A stretch of DNA of 64,000 nucleotides from Sphingomonas sp. CFBP 8760 (GTDB lineage: Bacteria; Pseudomonadota; Alphaproteobacteria; Sphingomonadales; Sphingomonadaceae), in NCBI RefSeq assembly GCF_014841615.1, contig NZ_JACYUG010000004.1, forward strand, positions 62,001 to 126,000, given 5' to 3'. The notes beneath the pieces are model-generated. The model searched no databases, was not told the DNA's origin, and saw only the letters and a list, made by a program, of their open reading frames with translations. Shown here in pieces: positions 7,981 through 15,464 of this stretch. Made by a program: the position numbers and the translations under genes. Position 1 is the stretch's first letter. Each line of letters starts with the position of its first letter.

Positions 7981-8493
7981 ATGGGGATAACGATGTTCAC
8001 GCCGGCGCCGCTGCCGCTCAACGAGCGCCAGCGCAGCGACGCCGCCAGGGCATCGGGGCTGATGAACCGCATCGCCGATCCCGTGCTGTCGCAGATCACC
8101 AACCATATCCGCCATGTCATGAACATGCGATGGTGCGGGATCACGCTGATCGTCAGCGAGACGATGTACGTGGTCGCCTCGTCCGGCGGATTGCTGGGCA
8201 TGTACCGGCGTTCCACGTCGCTGTGCAGCTATGTCGTCAGCGATCCCGACCATGTCTTCGTCGTGCTGGATGCCCCCAACGACGAACGGTTCGCCGGCAA
8301 TCCTTCGGTCGATAACGGTCTGGTCGCCTTCTTCGCGGGCGCGGCGGTCCGCGATGCGGCCGGCTATGCGATCGGCGCGCTGTGCATCACCGACAATGCC
8401 CCGCGTGCTTCCTTCACCGATGACGACGCGATGCTGCTGCGCGACTTCGCGCATGACATCGCGGTGACCCATATCCCGTCGCGGTCGGGCTAG
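7981..8493 (+). CDS. GAF domain protein
   Basis: This 170-residue protein is one GAF domain with short flanks. The pattern from HVMNMRWCGITLIVSETMYV through TSLCSYVVSDPDHVFVVLD to FFAGAAVRDAAGYAIGALCI matches the free-standing GAF proteins common in alphaproteobacteria, including the Cys in the middle of the fold and the GALC strand. GAF domains bind small ligands, nucleotides or haem, or sense redox state. There is no output domain here, so it must act through partners or as a stand-alone enzyme. Its TAG stop shares bases with the stop of the convergent thioesterase gene. A start at 7993 is an alternative. Confidence 0.8.
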   Translation: MGITMFTPAPLPLNERQRSDAARASGLMNRIADPVLSQITNHIRHVMNMRWCGITLIVSETMYVVASSGGLLGMYRRSTSLCSYVVSDPDHVFVVLDAPNDERFAGNPSVDNGLVAFFAGAAVRDAAGYAIGALCITDNAPRASFTDDDAMLLRDFAHDIAVTHIPSRSG

Positions 8494-8879
8494 AAGAAGC
8501 GATCGACCACGCTGCGGGCCAGCCGGGCCGGGCGCAGCGTTTCGGCGTCGAGGCAGCACCAGCTCGATTTCACTTCGGCCAGCACCTCTTCGCCGCGCCG
8601 GATGATCGTCTCGTAGAAGGCGCGGGCACCCTGCACCTTTTCCAGGATGACGGTCGCGATCACCTCGTCATCGAGAAAGGCGGGCTTGCGATAGGTGATC
8701 TCGTGGCGGATCGCGACCCACAGATGCGCGGCGACGGCATCGGCGGGCGCCAGCTTCTGCCAATGGCTGACGACCGCCTCCTGCACCCATTTCAGATAGC
8801 TGGCATTGTTGACATGCCCCATGAAATCGATGTCCGCCGGATCGACCGCGATGGCATAGGCATGGGGGATCGTCGTCAT
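8490..8879 (-). CDS. Acyl-CoA thioesterase, 4-hydroxybenzoyl-CoA thioesterase family
   Basis: 129 residues from ATG 8879 (MTTIPHAYAIAVDPADIDFM). The hot-dog fold signature DIDFMGHVNNASYLKW (about residues 15-30) contains the catalytic Asp of the YbgC/FadM group, and RHEITYRKPAFLDDEV is the second conserved strand region. Such enzymes release free acid from acyl-CoA esters in the cytoplasm; the natural substrate is often a medium or long acyl-CoA, but it is not fixed by sequence. A 14-residue longer start at 8921 is less likely because it adds a translated non-coding string. It overlaps the GAF gene tail to tail by 4 bp. Confidence 0.85.
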   Translation of the reverse strand: MTTIPHAYAIAVDPADIDFMGHVNNASYLKWVQEAVVSHWQKLAPADAVAAHLWVAIRHEITYRKPAFLDDEVIATVILEKVQGARAFYETIIRRGEEVLAEVKSSWCCLDAETLRPARLARSVVDRFF

Positions 8880-8980
8880 GGCCGCATCATAGCATGGCGG
8901 CACCGCCGGCGCTAACGCCATCGCCCGCCTGCCAGAGGCCCACCCGTACCATGCAATCGACTGGTAGATATGGTATTTCC

Positions 8981-9009
8981 CCGGGGTGGACGGGGACGCG
9001 CCACCCCGG
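8981..9009 (+). promoter_or_regulatory. Perfect hairpin in the leader of the terminal oxidase operon
   Basis: CCGGGGTGG (8981-8989) and CCACCCCGG (9001-9009) form a perfect 9-bp stem with an 11-nt loop. It lies 20 nt before the ribosome site GGGGAG (9029-9034) of the first oxidase gene. If translation starts at 9042, this hairpin is in the untranslated leader. No T-run follows, so it looks more like an mRNA structure than a terminator. Confidence 0.45.
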
Positions 9010-9041
9010 CTAGACCATCGTCGTCAGCGGGGAGTGACACC

Positions 9042-10031
9042 ATCTCGATCAATCTTGCCTCCATCCTGCGGGGTGCCGGGACAGCGGGGGCGTGCCTCGC
9101 CATAGCCGCCTGCAACCGGCATCAGTCGACGCTCGCGCCGTTCGGGGTGGAGGCGCGGGATACGCGCACGCTGATGATCGTGCTGCTCGTCGCCGCGGTG
9201 GTGATCGCGGGCGGGCTGACCGCGCTGATCCGGTTCGCGATCCGCACGCCGGGCGGTCGGCTGACGCACCGGCAGGGGATGCGGCTGGTGCTGTGGCTGG
9301 GCGCGGTGGTGCCGACGATCCTGCTGTTCACGCTGCTGGTGTCGGAACTGCCGGCGATGCGGCCGCTGCCGGTCGCCCCCGCCGACCTGAGGGTGAAGGT
9401 GGAGGGCGAGCAGTTCTGGTGGCGCGTCACCTATGCCCCGCCGGGGCAGGCGCCGGTGGTCGCCGCCAACGAGATACGGATTCCCGTCGGCCGCACCGTG
9501 CAGTTCGATCTGGATGGCGGCGACGTGATCCACAGCTTCTGGATTCCGGGCCTGGCGGGCAAGATGGACATGATCCCCGGCCGCACCAACACGCTGGTCG
9601 CGCGCGCGACGAAGCCGGGGCGGTATCGCGGCGTCTGCACCGAATTCTGCGGATTGAGCCACGCCCTGATGGCGTTCGACGTGGTGGCGATGCCCGCCGC
9701 CGCCTTTGACGCATGGTTGACGGCGGAGCGGGGACCGGCGCTGGCGACAGCCATGGCGCATCCCGGCGCGGCGCTGTTCGCGCAATATGGCTGCGGCGGG
9801 TGCCACGCGATCCGCGGCACCGCGCAGGCCGGCACGATCGGCCCCGACCTGACCCGGTTCGGCGCGCGCGCCACGCTGGCCGCCGGCGTCCTGCCGATGA
9901 CCACCGCCAATATCGCGGGCTTCGTCCGCCATCCCGAACGTACCAAGCCGGGGGTGCGGATGCCCGCCTTCCCCCAGATGACGGACGCCGAGGCGATCCG
10001 CATCGCGCGCTATCTCGAAGGTCTGAAATGA
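9042..10031 (+). CDS. coxB: Cytochrome c oxidase subunit II with fused cytochrome c domain (caa3 type)
   Basis: A lipoprotein-type signal (lipobox LAIAAC, Cys24), two membrane helices, then the CuA domain with GEQFWW and the ligand set CTEFCGLSHALM (Cys199, Cys203, His207, Met210), and a C-terminal cytochrome c domain with CGGCH (251-255) and GVRMPAF as axial Met. It takes electrons from cytochrome c into the binuclear centre at the periplasmic face. I place the start at the in-frame ATC 9042 because GGGGAG lies 7 nt before it and the lipobox then falls at residue 24. The ATG at 8970 lacks a usable ribosome site and puts 47 residues before the Cys. Its stop overlaps the next start (ATGA). Confidence 0.9.
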   Translation: MSINLASILRGAGTAGACLAIAACNRHQSTLAPFGVEARDTRTLMIVLLVAAVVIAGGLTALIRFAIRTPGGRLTHRQGMRLVLWLGAVVPTILLFTLLVSELPAMRPLPVAPADLRVKVEGEQFWWRVTYAPPGQAPVVAANEIRIPVGRTVQFDLDGGDVIHSFWIPGLAGKMDMIPGRTNTLVARATKPGRYRGVCTEFCGLSHALMAFDVVAMPAAAFDAWLTAERGPALATAMAHPGAALFAQYGCGGCHAIRGTAQAGTIGPDLTRFGARATLAAGVLPMTTANIAGFVRHPERTKPGVRMPAFPQMTDAEAIRIARYLEGLK

Positions 10032-12592
10032 GCGCGCCCGCCGATACCCCGAACGATACGCTCTATGCGGAGGACCGGACCGACCAGAACGATCCCGCCG
10101 TCCGCGCCGCGCAGGAGGAACGGCTGCGCGCGGTGTGGAAGCCGCCATCGGGCCTGTTCCTGCGCTGGACCGATGTGAACAACAACCGGGTCGGCGTATG
10201 GTACACGCTGACCGCGTTCGCGTTCATGCTGTTCGCCGGGGTGCTGGCGCTCGTCATGCGCACGCAGCTGGCGGTGCCGGAGAACGACCTCGTCTCCGCG
10301 AACACCTTCAACCAGCTGTTCACGCTGCACGGCTCGATGATGATGTTCCTGTTCGCGGTGCCGATGTTCGAGGCGGTGTCGATCATCCTGCTGCCGCAGT
10401 TGCTGGGCGCGCGCGACCTGCCGTTCCCGCGCCTGTCGGCGTTCGGCTACTGGAGCTTCCTGCTGGGCGGCGTGTTCGTCGGCGGATCGATCTTCTTCAA
10501 CGCCGCGCCCGATGGCGGCTGGTTCATGTATCCGCCGCTGACGACGCGCACCGACCTGTCCGGCCTCGGCGCGGACATCTGGATGCTGGGGTTGTCGTTT
10601 ATCGAGGTGTCGTCGGTGGCGGCGGCGGTCGAACTGATCGTCGGCGTGCTGAAATGCCGGCCGCCGGGGATGCGGCTGAACCTGATGCCGCTGTACGCCT
10701 GGTACATCCTGGTCGTGGCGGTGATGATCCTGTTCGCGTTCCCGCCGCTGATCGCGGGCGACGTGCTGTTCGAGATGGAGCGCCTGCTCGGCTGGCCGTT
10801 CTTCGATGCCAGCAAGGGCGGCGATCCGCTGTTGTGGCAGCACCTGTTCTGGATCTTCGGCCACCCCGAGGTCTATATCGTCTTCCTGCCCTCGATCGCG
10901 CTGTTCGCGATGATGATCCCCACCTTCGCGCAGCGTCATCTGTTGGGCTATCCGTGGATCGTGCTGGCGGCGGTGGGCACCGCGTTCCTCAGCTTCGGCC
11001 TGTGGGTCCACCACATGTTCGCGACCGGGCTGCCCAAGATCAGCCTCGCCTTCTTTTCCGCCGCCTCCGAAGCGGTGGCGATCCCGACCGGCGTGCAGAT
11101 CTTCGCGTTCATCGCCACCCTGTGGGCGGGCAAGGTGAAATGGTCGACGCCGCTGCTCTACGCGGTCGGCAGCCTCGCGATCTTCACGATCGGCGGGCTG
11201 ACCGGCGTGATGGTCGCGGTCGCGCCGTTCGACTGGCAGGCGCACGACACCTATTTCGTCGTCGCGCACCTGCATTACGTGCTGATCGGCGGCACGTTGC
11301 TGCCGTTGTTCGGCGGCCTCTATTATTACTGGCCGCTGGTCACGGGGAAGCGGCTGAGCGACCGGATCGGGCGCACCGCCTTCTGGGTGATGTTCGTCGG
11401 GGCCAATCTCGCCTTCATGCCGATGCACCTGTCGGGGCTGGAGGGGATGCCGCGCCGCGTGTTCACCTATCCGGCCGCGCTCGGCATAGGCGGGCTCAAC
11501 ATGGCCTCGACGCTGGGCGCGTTCCTGTTCGCGTCGGGGGTGCTGATGGTGTGCATCGATCTCGCGCTGTCGCCGACCCGTGCGAAGGCGCCGCGCAATC
11601 CATGGGCGGCGGGGACGCTGGAATGGCTGGCCAAGCCCGATGACGAGAATTGGGGCATCCGCTCGGTCCCGCTGATCGAGACGCGCTATCCGATCTGGGA
11701 CCAGCCCGGTTTCGTGCAGAAGGTGGACGAGGGCCGCTTCTTCCTGCCCGATGCACCGGAGATGCGGCGCGAGACGATCATCACCTCCGTCATCGATGCG
11801 CGGCCGATCCAGGTCGCGCGGCTGGGCACGCCCAGCGTGGTGCCGATGCTGACCGCGATATCGCTGGGCAGCGTGTTCATCCTGACCACCTATCACCTGT
11901 ACTGGGCGGCGCTGGTCGGCGGCGTCGTGACGCTGGCGTGCGTGCTGTACTGGCTGTGGACCGGCACCGCCGAAATCCCCGAGAAACCGGCCAAGTCGAT
12001 CGGCCACGGCATCACCGTGCCGCTGTACCTGTCGGGACCGTCGGCCAGTGGGTGGTGGGCGATGTTCATCACGATGATGGCCGATGCCACCGCGTTTTCG
12101 GGCCTCGTCTTCGGCTATTATTTCTTCTGGACGGTCCATGCCGATTTCCCGCCGCCGGATGCGATGGGGCCGGGCGTGTTCTGGCCGATGACGGCGCTGG
12201 CGCTGACCGTCGCCGGCTGGGGGGCGACCGTGGCGGCGCGGGGCATCCATGCGAGCGGGCGGGTCGGGCCGGCACGGGTGCTGCTGGTGGTCGCGCTGGT
12301 CGCGACGCTGGGCAGCGCGGTGGCCGGGCTGGCGGGGCCGTGGACGACGGGGCTGGACCCCAAGTCCCATGTCTACCCCGCGATCGTGTGGACGCTGGCG
12401 ATCTGGACCGCAGTCCATGCCGGGATCGGCGGCATCGCGCAGGCCTATACGCTGGCGCGCAGCCTGGCGGGCAGGATGACGCCCGTCTATGACGCGGACC
12501 TGCGCAACATCACCGTCTATCTCCATTTCCTGCTGTTCACCGGCATCGTCACCTATGCGACGATCGGGCTGTTCCCGGGGGCGGCATCGTGA
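10028..12592 (+). CDS. ctaD: Cytochrome c oxidase fused subunits I and III
   Basis: A large membrane protein of 854 residues; ATG 10028 overlaps the coxB stop. The first two thirds are haem-copper oxidase subunit I: LHGSMMMFLFAVP holds a haem a His, WIFGHPEVYI gives CuB His and the cross-linked Tyr, WVHHMFATG gives two more CuB His, and HDTYFVVAHLHYVL carries both haem ligands. After a linker (about 580-690) comes a subunit III-like half beginning near YLSGPSASGWWAMFITMMAD and ending in FPGAAS. Subunit I+III fusions are known in caa3-type oxidases. The protein reduces O2 to water and pumps protons in the inner membrane. Confidence 0.92.
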   Translation: MSAPADTPNDTLYAEDRTDQNDPAVRAAQEERLRAVWKPPSGLFLRWTDVNNNRVGVWYTLTAFAFMLFAGVLALVMRTQLAVPENDLVSANTFNQLFTLHGSMMMFLFAVPMFEAVSIILLPQLLGARDLPFPRLSAFGYWSFLLGGVFVGGSIFFNAAPDGGWFMYPPLTTRTDLSGLGADIWMLGLSFIEVSSVAAAVELIVGVLKCRPPGMRLNLMPLYAWYILVVAVMILFAFPPLIAGDVLFEMERLLGWPFFDASKGGDPLLWQHLFWIFGHPEVYIVFLPSIALFAMMIPTFAQRHLLGYPWIVLAAVGTAFLSFGLWVHHMFATGLPKISLAFFSAASEAVAIPTGVQIFAFIATLWAGKVKWSTPLLYAVGSLAIFTIGGLTGVMVAVAPFDWQAHDTYFVVAHLHYVLIGGTLLPLFGGLYYYWPLVTGKRLSDRIGRTAFWVMFVGANLAFMPMHLSGLEGMPRRVFTYPAALGIGGLNMASTLGAFLFASGVLMVCIDLALSPTRAKAPRNPWAAGTLEWLAKPDDENWGIRSVPLIETRYPIWDQPGFVQKVDEGRFFLPDAPEMRRETIITSVIDARPIQVARLGTPSVVPMLTAISLGSVFILTTYHLYWAALVGGVVTLACVLYWLWTGTAEIPEKPAKSIGHGITVPLYLSGPSASGWWAMFITMMADATAFSGLVFGYYFFWTVHADFPPPDAMGPGVFWPMTALALTVAGWGATVAARGIHASGRVGPARVLLVVALVATLGSAVAGLAGPWTTGLDPKSHVYPAIVWTLAIWTAVHAGIGGIAQAYTLARSLAGRMTPVYDADLRNITVYLHFLLFTGIVTYATIGLFPGAAS

Positions 12593-12966
12593 AGCGGCTG
12601 GCCGACCGGGTACGCAAGCTCAGCGTCTCGCTGTGGACGCTGATCGTGCCGCCGACCGTCTGGGCGGCGCATTTCCTGTTCTCGTACCTGTGGGCGGCGC
12701 TGCGCTGTGCGAAGGTGGGGCGGTTCGCCGAGTTCCCCACGCTCTATGCGGTGGGCACGGTGATGGCGCTGGTCGTCATCCTCGCGGCGGGTGCGGTGGC
12801 ATGGGTGCAGCAGCGCACGCCGGGCGACGATCCGCCGCACGAACAGGGCACCGCGGTCGACCGGCTGCGCTTCCTCGCCAAATCGACGCTGTTGCTGGCG
12901 GGGCTCAGCTTCGTCGCGGTCATCTTCACCGCCGCGCCGGTCGTGTTCCTGACTGATTGCCGATGA
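12589..12966 (+). CDS. Small membrane protein of the oxidase operon
   Basis: 125 residues from a GTG start that overlaps the subunit I/III stop by 4 bp (GTGA). Three hydrophobic segments are visible: SLWTLIVPPTVWAAHFLFSY, LYAVGTVMALVVILAAGAVA and LLLAGLSFVAVIFTAAPVVF. Proteins of this kind regularly sit between the I/III fusion and ctaG in sphingomonad-type oxidase clusters, where they may be an extra subunit or assembly factor. No motif gives a sharper role. The overlap with both neighbours argues for coupled translation and a stoichiometric partner. Confidence 0.7.
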   Translation: MKRLADRVRKLSVSLWTLIVPPTVWAAHFLFSYLWAALRCAKVGRFAEFPTLYAVGTVMALVVILAAGAVAWVQQRTPGDDPPHEQGTAVDRLRFLAKSTLLLAGLSFVAVIFTAAPVVFLTDCR

Positions 12967-13541
12967 GGCGGGCTGCGACGATTGCGGGCATCGCACTGCT
13001 GCCCGCCGGCTGGGCGATGGCGGCGGCGGGGGGCATGACCGGGCATATGGCCGGGCACATGATCGCGGTCGCGGTCGCCGCGCCGCTGATCGCCTGGGGG
13101 ATCGGCGGCGGCCGGTTCGATCCCGCGCGGGCGTTTCCCCGCCACGTCACGCCGATGGCGATGATGGTGGTGGAACTGGCGGTGGTGTGGGGCTGGCACC
13201 TGCCGGTGTTGCGGGCGCTGGCCGATACGTCGGTCACAGTGCTGGTGGTGGAACAGGCGATGTTCGCCGCCGCCGGGCTGCTGCTGTGGGCGGCGGTGCT
13301 GGGGACGGGGCCGGAACGGCGCGCGGGCGGGGTCGGCGCGCTGCTGCTCACCTCGATGCACATGACGTTGCTGGGCGCGCTGGTCGGGCTGGCGCCGCGG
13401 CCGCTCTATGCACATCATCACGGGATCGAGGATCAGCAACTGGGCGGCGTCGTGATGCTGATGGTCGGCGCGGCCAGTTATTTCGCGGGCGGGCTGGCGA
13501 TGCTCGGCACGCTGCTGCGCAGCGGGGAAGGGCACGCATGA
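12963..13541 (+). CDS. ctaG: Cytochrome c oxidase assembly protein CtaG (caa3 family)
   Basis: A polytopic membrane protein of 192 residues from ATG 12963 (overlapping the previous stop); a TTG at 12957 is a weaker alternative. The pattern of His residues near membrane edges (GGMTGHMAGHMIAVAV, WGWHLPVLRAL, TSMHMTLLGAL, YAHHHGIEDQQLGG) matches the caa3_CtaG family. This family is different from Cox11 and is needed for maturation of caa3-type oxidases, presumably by copper delivery to the CuB site. The location inside the oxidase operon supports this. It overlaps the following cytochrome gene by 4 bp. Confidence 0.85.
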   Translation: MRRAATIAGIALLPAGWAMAAAGGMTGHMAGHMIAVAVAAPLIAWGIGGGRFDPARAFPRHVTPMAMMVVELAVVWGWHLPVLRALADTSVTVLVVEQAMFAAAGLLLWAAVLGTGPERRAGGVGALLLTSMHMTLLGALVGLAPRPLYAHHHGIEDQQLGGVVMLMVGAASYFAGGLAMLGTLLRSGEGHA

Positions 13542-14599
13542 CGATCCGGATCACCTGGGCGCGCGCGGTGGCGGCGCTGGTCGCGCTGGCGGCGGCGGGG
13601 TTGCTGTTCGCCTGGTCGGGGGTGTTCAACATCGCCGCCTCGTCGGGGCACTGGCCGATCACCGACTGGTTCCTGCACTGGACGATGCGCAATTCGGTGC
13701 GCACCCATGCCGCCTTCACCGCCCCGTCCAACCCCCGCGCGGATCAGGAACTGGTAAGTGCGGCGGGGCATTTCGCCGCGTCCTGCGCCGCCTGTCACGG
13801 CGCGCCGGGCCGTCGCCCCTCACCGGTGATGCACGCCGCCACGCCACCCGCGCCCGACTTGTCGGTGAATGCGAAGCAATGGACCGACAAGCAGCTGTTC
13901 TGGATTCTGGAACACGGCGTCAAATATACCGGGATGCCGGCCTGGGGCGCGAAGGACCGGCCCGACGAAATCCGGCGCATGGTGGCCTTCGTCCGTCGCC
14001 TGCCGACGATGTCGCCGGCTGAATATCGCGCGCTGAGCGGGGCCGCGCGGGGTGCCGGCACCACGGGTGCGGCGGCGCTGGGAGACGGAGTGCTGGCCGG
14101 CTGCGTCGCCTGCCACGGTGCGGACGGACGCGGGCGGGGCCAGCCGGATATCCCGGTACTGGGTGGCCAGCGTCCCGCCTATCTGCTCGCCGCGCTGAAC
14201 GCCTATGCCAGCGGCGCGCGGGCCAGTGCGGTGATGGGCAACGCCGCCGCCGACCTGACCGACGACCAGAAGCGTGCGCTGGCCGCGCATTTCGCGGCGC
14301 TGCCCGGCATCGGCACCGTCGCTCCGGCCGGATCGGCGGCGGCGCGAAGGATCGTCGAGCAGGGCTTGCCCGCCGTGCAACTGCCCGCCTGCGCCAGTTG
14401 CCATGCCGGCGGCAAGCCGTACCCGGTACTCGCCGGCCAGCGGGCGTCGTATCTGGCGCAGCGGTTGCGCCACTGGCGTGGTGAGAAGGAGGTGGTCGAC
14501 GCCCGCAAGAGCCATGCGACCATGCCCGTCATCGCGCGGCGCATTCCGGAGGAGATGATCGAGCCGCTCGCCGCCTATCTAGCCGGCACCGGTCGCTGA
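13538..14599 (+). CDS. Membrane-anchored tri-haem cytochrome c
   Basis: 353 residues from ATG 13538. An N-terminal helix (AVAALVALAAAGLLFAWSG) anchors the protein, then three class I cytochrome c domains follow with CAACH, CVACH and CASCH. The first domain has GMPAWG as Met ligand; the second resembles cytochrome c4-type domains (GGQRPAYLLAALNAY), and the third repeats the same pattern (LAGQRASYLAQRLRHWR). It is the last gene of the oxidase operon and probably carries electrons from the bc1 complex or periplasmic donors to the CuA/cytochrome c subunit. A role with an extra periplasmic dehydrogenase is also possible. Confidence 0.85.
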   Translation: MTIRITWARAVAALVALAAAGLLFAWSGVFNIAASSGHWPITDWFLHWTMRNSVRTHAAFTAPSNPRADQELVSAAGHFAASCAACHGAPGRRPSPVMHAATPPAPDLSVNAKQWTDKQLFWILEHGVKYTGMPAWGAKDRPDEIRRMVAFVRRLPTMSPAEYRALSGAARGAGTTGAAALGDGVLAGCVACHGADGRGRGQPDIPVLGGQRPAYLLAALNAYASGARASAVMGNAAADLTDDQKRALAAHFAALPGIGTVAPAGSAAARRIVEQGLPAVQLPACASCHAGGKPYPVLAGQRASYLAQRLRHWRGEKEVVDARKSHATMPVIARRIPEEMIEPLAAYLAGTGR

Positions 14600-14659
14600 C
14601 GGGCGGCTTCCGTTCGGGCGGTGGCGCCCCTATCTCTCCACGATGAACGGAACATCCCC

Positions 14660-15115
14660 ATGAGCGTCGCCTTCCGCCGCGACAGCGACGAGGAACATCG
14701 CGAGCCGCGGTTCGAACTGCCGATCCCGGCGGGCGCCAACCTCGTCACCGCCGCCGGCCCCGCCCTGATCGCGGCACGGGTGGCCGAGCTGGAAGCGGCG
14801 GTCGCCGCCGCGACCGGCGAGGATCGCGATGCGCTGCTGCGGCAGCTGCGCTACTGGCACACCCGCGCCGCCACCGCCGAGGTCGTCGCCCCGCCCGCCG
14901 ATGACGAGGCGGGGATCGGCAGCCGCGTGACGTTCCGCCTGAACGGCGCGACGCGCACCATCACCATCGTCGGCCATGACGAGGCAAATGCGGAGGCGCG
15001 CATCGCCTTCGCCGCGCCGCTGGCCCGCGCGCTGATGGGCACTGGCCCCGGCGATCTCGCCGATTTTCAAGGGCATAGCGAGGCGATCGAGGTGATCGCC
15101 GTGGAGAATCATTGA
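14660..15115 (+). CDS. GreA/GreB family transcript cleavage/elongation factor-like protein
   Basis: 151 residues from ATG 14660; an upstream GTG at 14621 would start in the leader. The C-terminal half (GSRVTFRLNGATRTITIVGHDEANAE, written in parts: GSRVTFRL, TITIVGHDEA, PLARALMG) is the GreA/GreB C-terminal domain, while the N-terminal part is a short helical region rather than a full coiled coil. Gre factors bind in the secondary channel of RNA polymerase and rescue stalled complexes; this shorter version could be a Gre-fold modulator such as Rnk-type proteins. Its TGA overlaps the ATG of the next gene (TGATG). Confidence 0.65.
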   Translation: MSVAFRRDSDEEHREPRFELPIPAGANLVTAAGPALIAARVAELEAAVAAATGEDRDALLRQLRYWHTRAATAEVVAPPADDEAGIGSRVTFRLNGATRTITIVGHDEANAEARIAFAAPLARALMGTGPGDLADFQGHSEAIEVIAVENH

Positions 15116-15294
15116 TGGCCGAAAAGTTCGAACGCCACCGCCAGCCGTGGAAGGTGGAGGAGGTGCAGAAGCTGCACCAGTTCGCCAAGAAGGACATGTC
15201 GCTGAAGGCGATCGCCAAGGCGCTGACCCGCAGCGAGGAATCGGTGAAGGACCGCGCCAAGGCGGACGGGCTGACGATCGCCAAGCTGCGATAG
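15115..15294 (+). CDS. Small SANT/Myb-like helix-turn-helix protein
   Basis: 59 residues. The sequence HRQPWKVEEVQKLHQFAKKD is followed by MSLKAIAKALTRSEESVKDR, which has the three-helix shape of a SANT/Myb or short helix-turn-helix domain (W, then L..I..L..S..SV). It could bind DNA, but no more than that can be read. Start ATG 15115 overlaps the stop of the Gre-like gene, so the two are translationally coupled; the partnership of a polymerase factor with a small DNA-binding protein is notable but unproven. Confidence 0.6.
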   Translation: MAEKFERHRQPWKVEEVQKLHQFAKKDMSLKAIAKALTRSEESVKDRAKADGLTIAKLR

Positions 15295-15355
15295 GGCGTG
15301 GCGGGCATCGGTCGTTCGTTTTGTCTGTAGCGGAACGCCATTGGCTTGACTCAAT

Positions 15356-15434
15356 CCGTCATTGCGAGCGCAGCGAAGCAATCCAGCGCCGGATCAGGAC
15401 GCCCTGAATTGCTTCGCTACGCTCGCAATGACGG
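15356..15434. repeat. Full palindromic intergenic repeat (REP-like)
   Basis: Two 27-bp arms (15356-15382 and 15408-15434) are inverted with one mismatch around a 25-bp spacer. The left arm begins CCGTCATTGCGAGCGCAG and the right arm ends CTCGCAATGACGG. It lies between the SANT-like gene and the end of rsh, in a convergent gap, where it could fold in both transcripts. Related copies lie at 6467, 19197 and 23819. No RAYT-type transposase is in the window. Confidence 0.8.
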
Positions 15435-15464
15435 ACGCCCGATGCAACATGATGCCATCGAACC

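Noticed and set aside
10010-12526. An 838-codon reverse-strand frame over the subunit I/III gene
   Set aside because: The composition (Arg, His, Gln-rich) and complete overlap with a conserved oxidase gene mark it as a shadow frame.
15356-15434. The palindromic repeat as an insertion-sequence end
   Set aside because: There is no transposase frame near any copy and the arms are too short; a REP-like element fits better.
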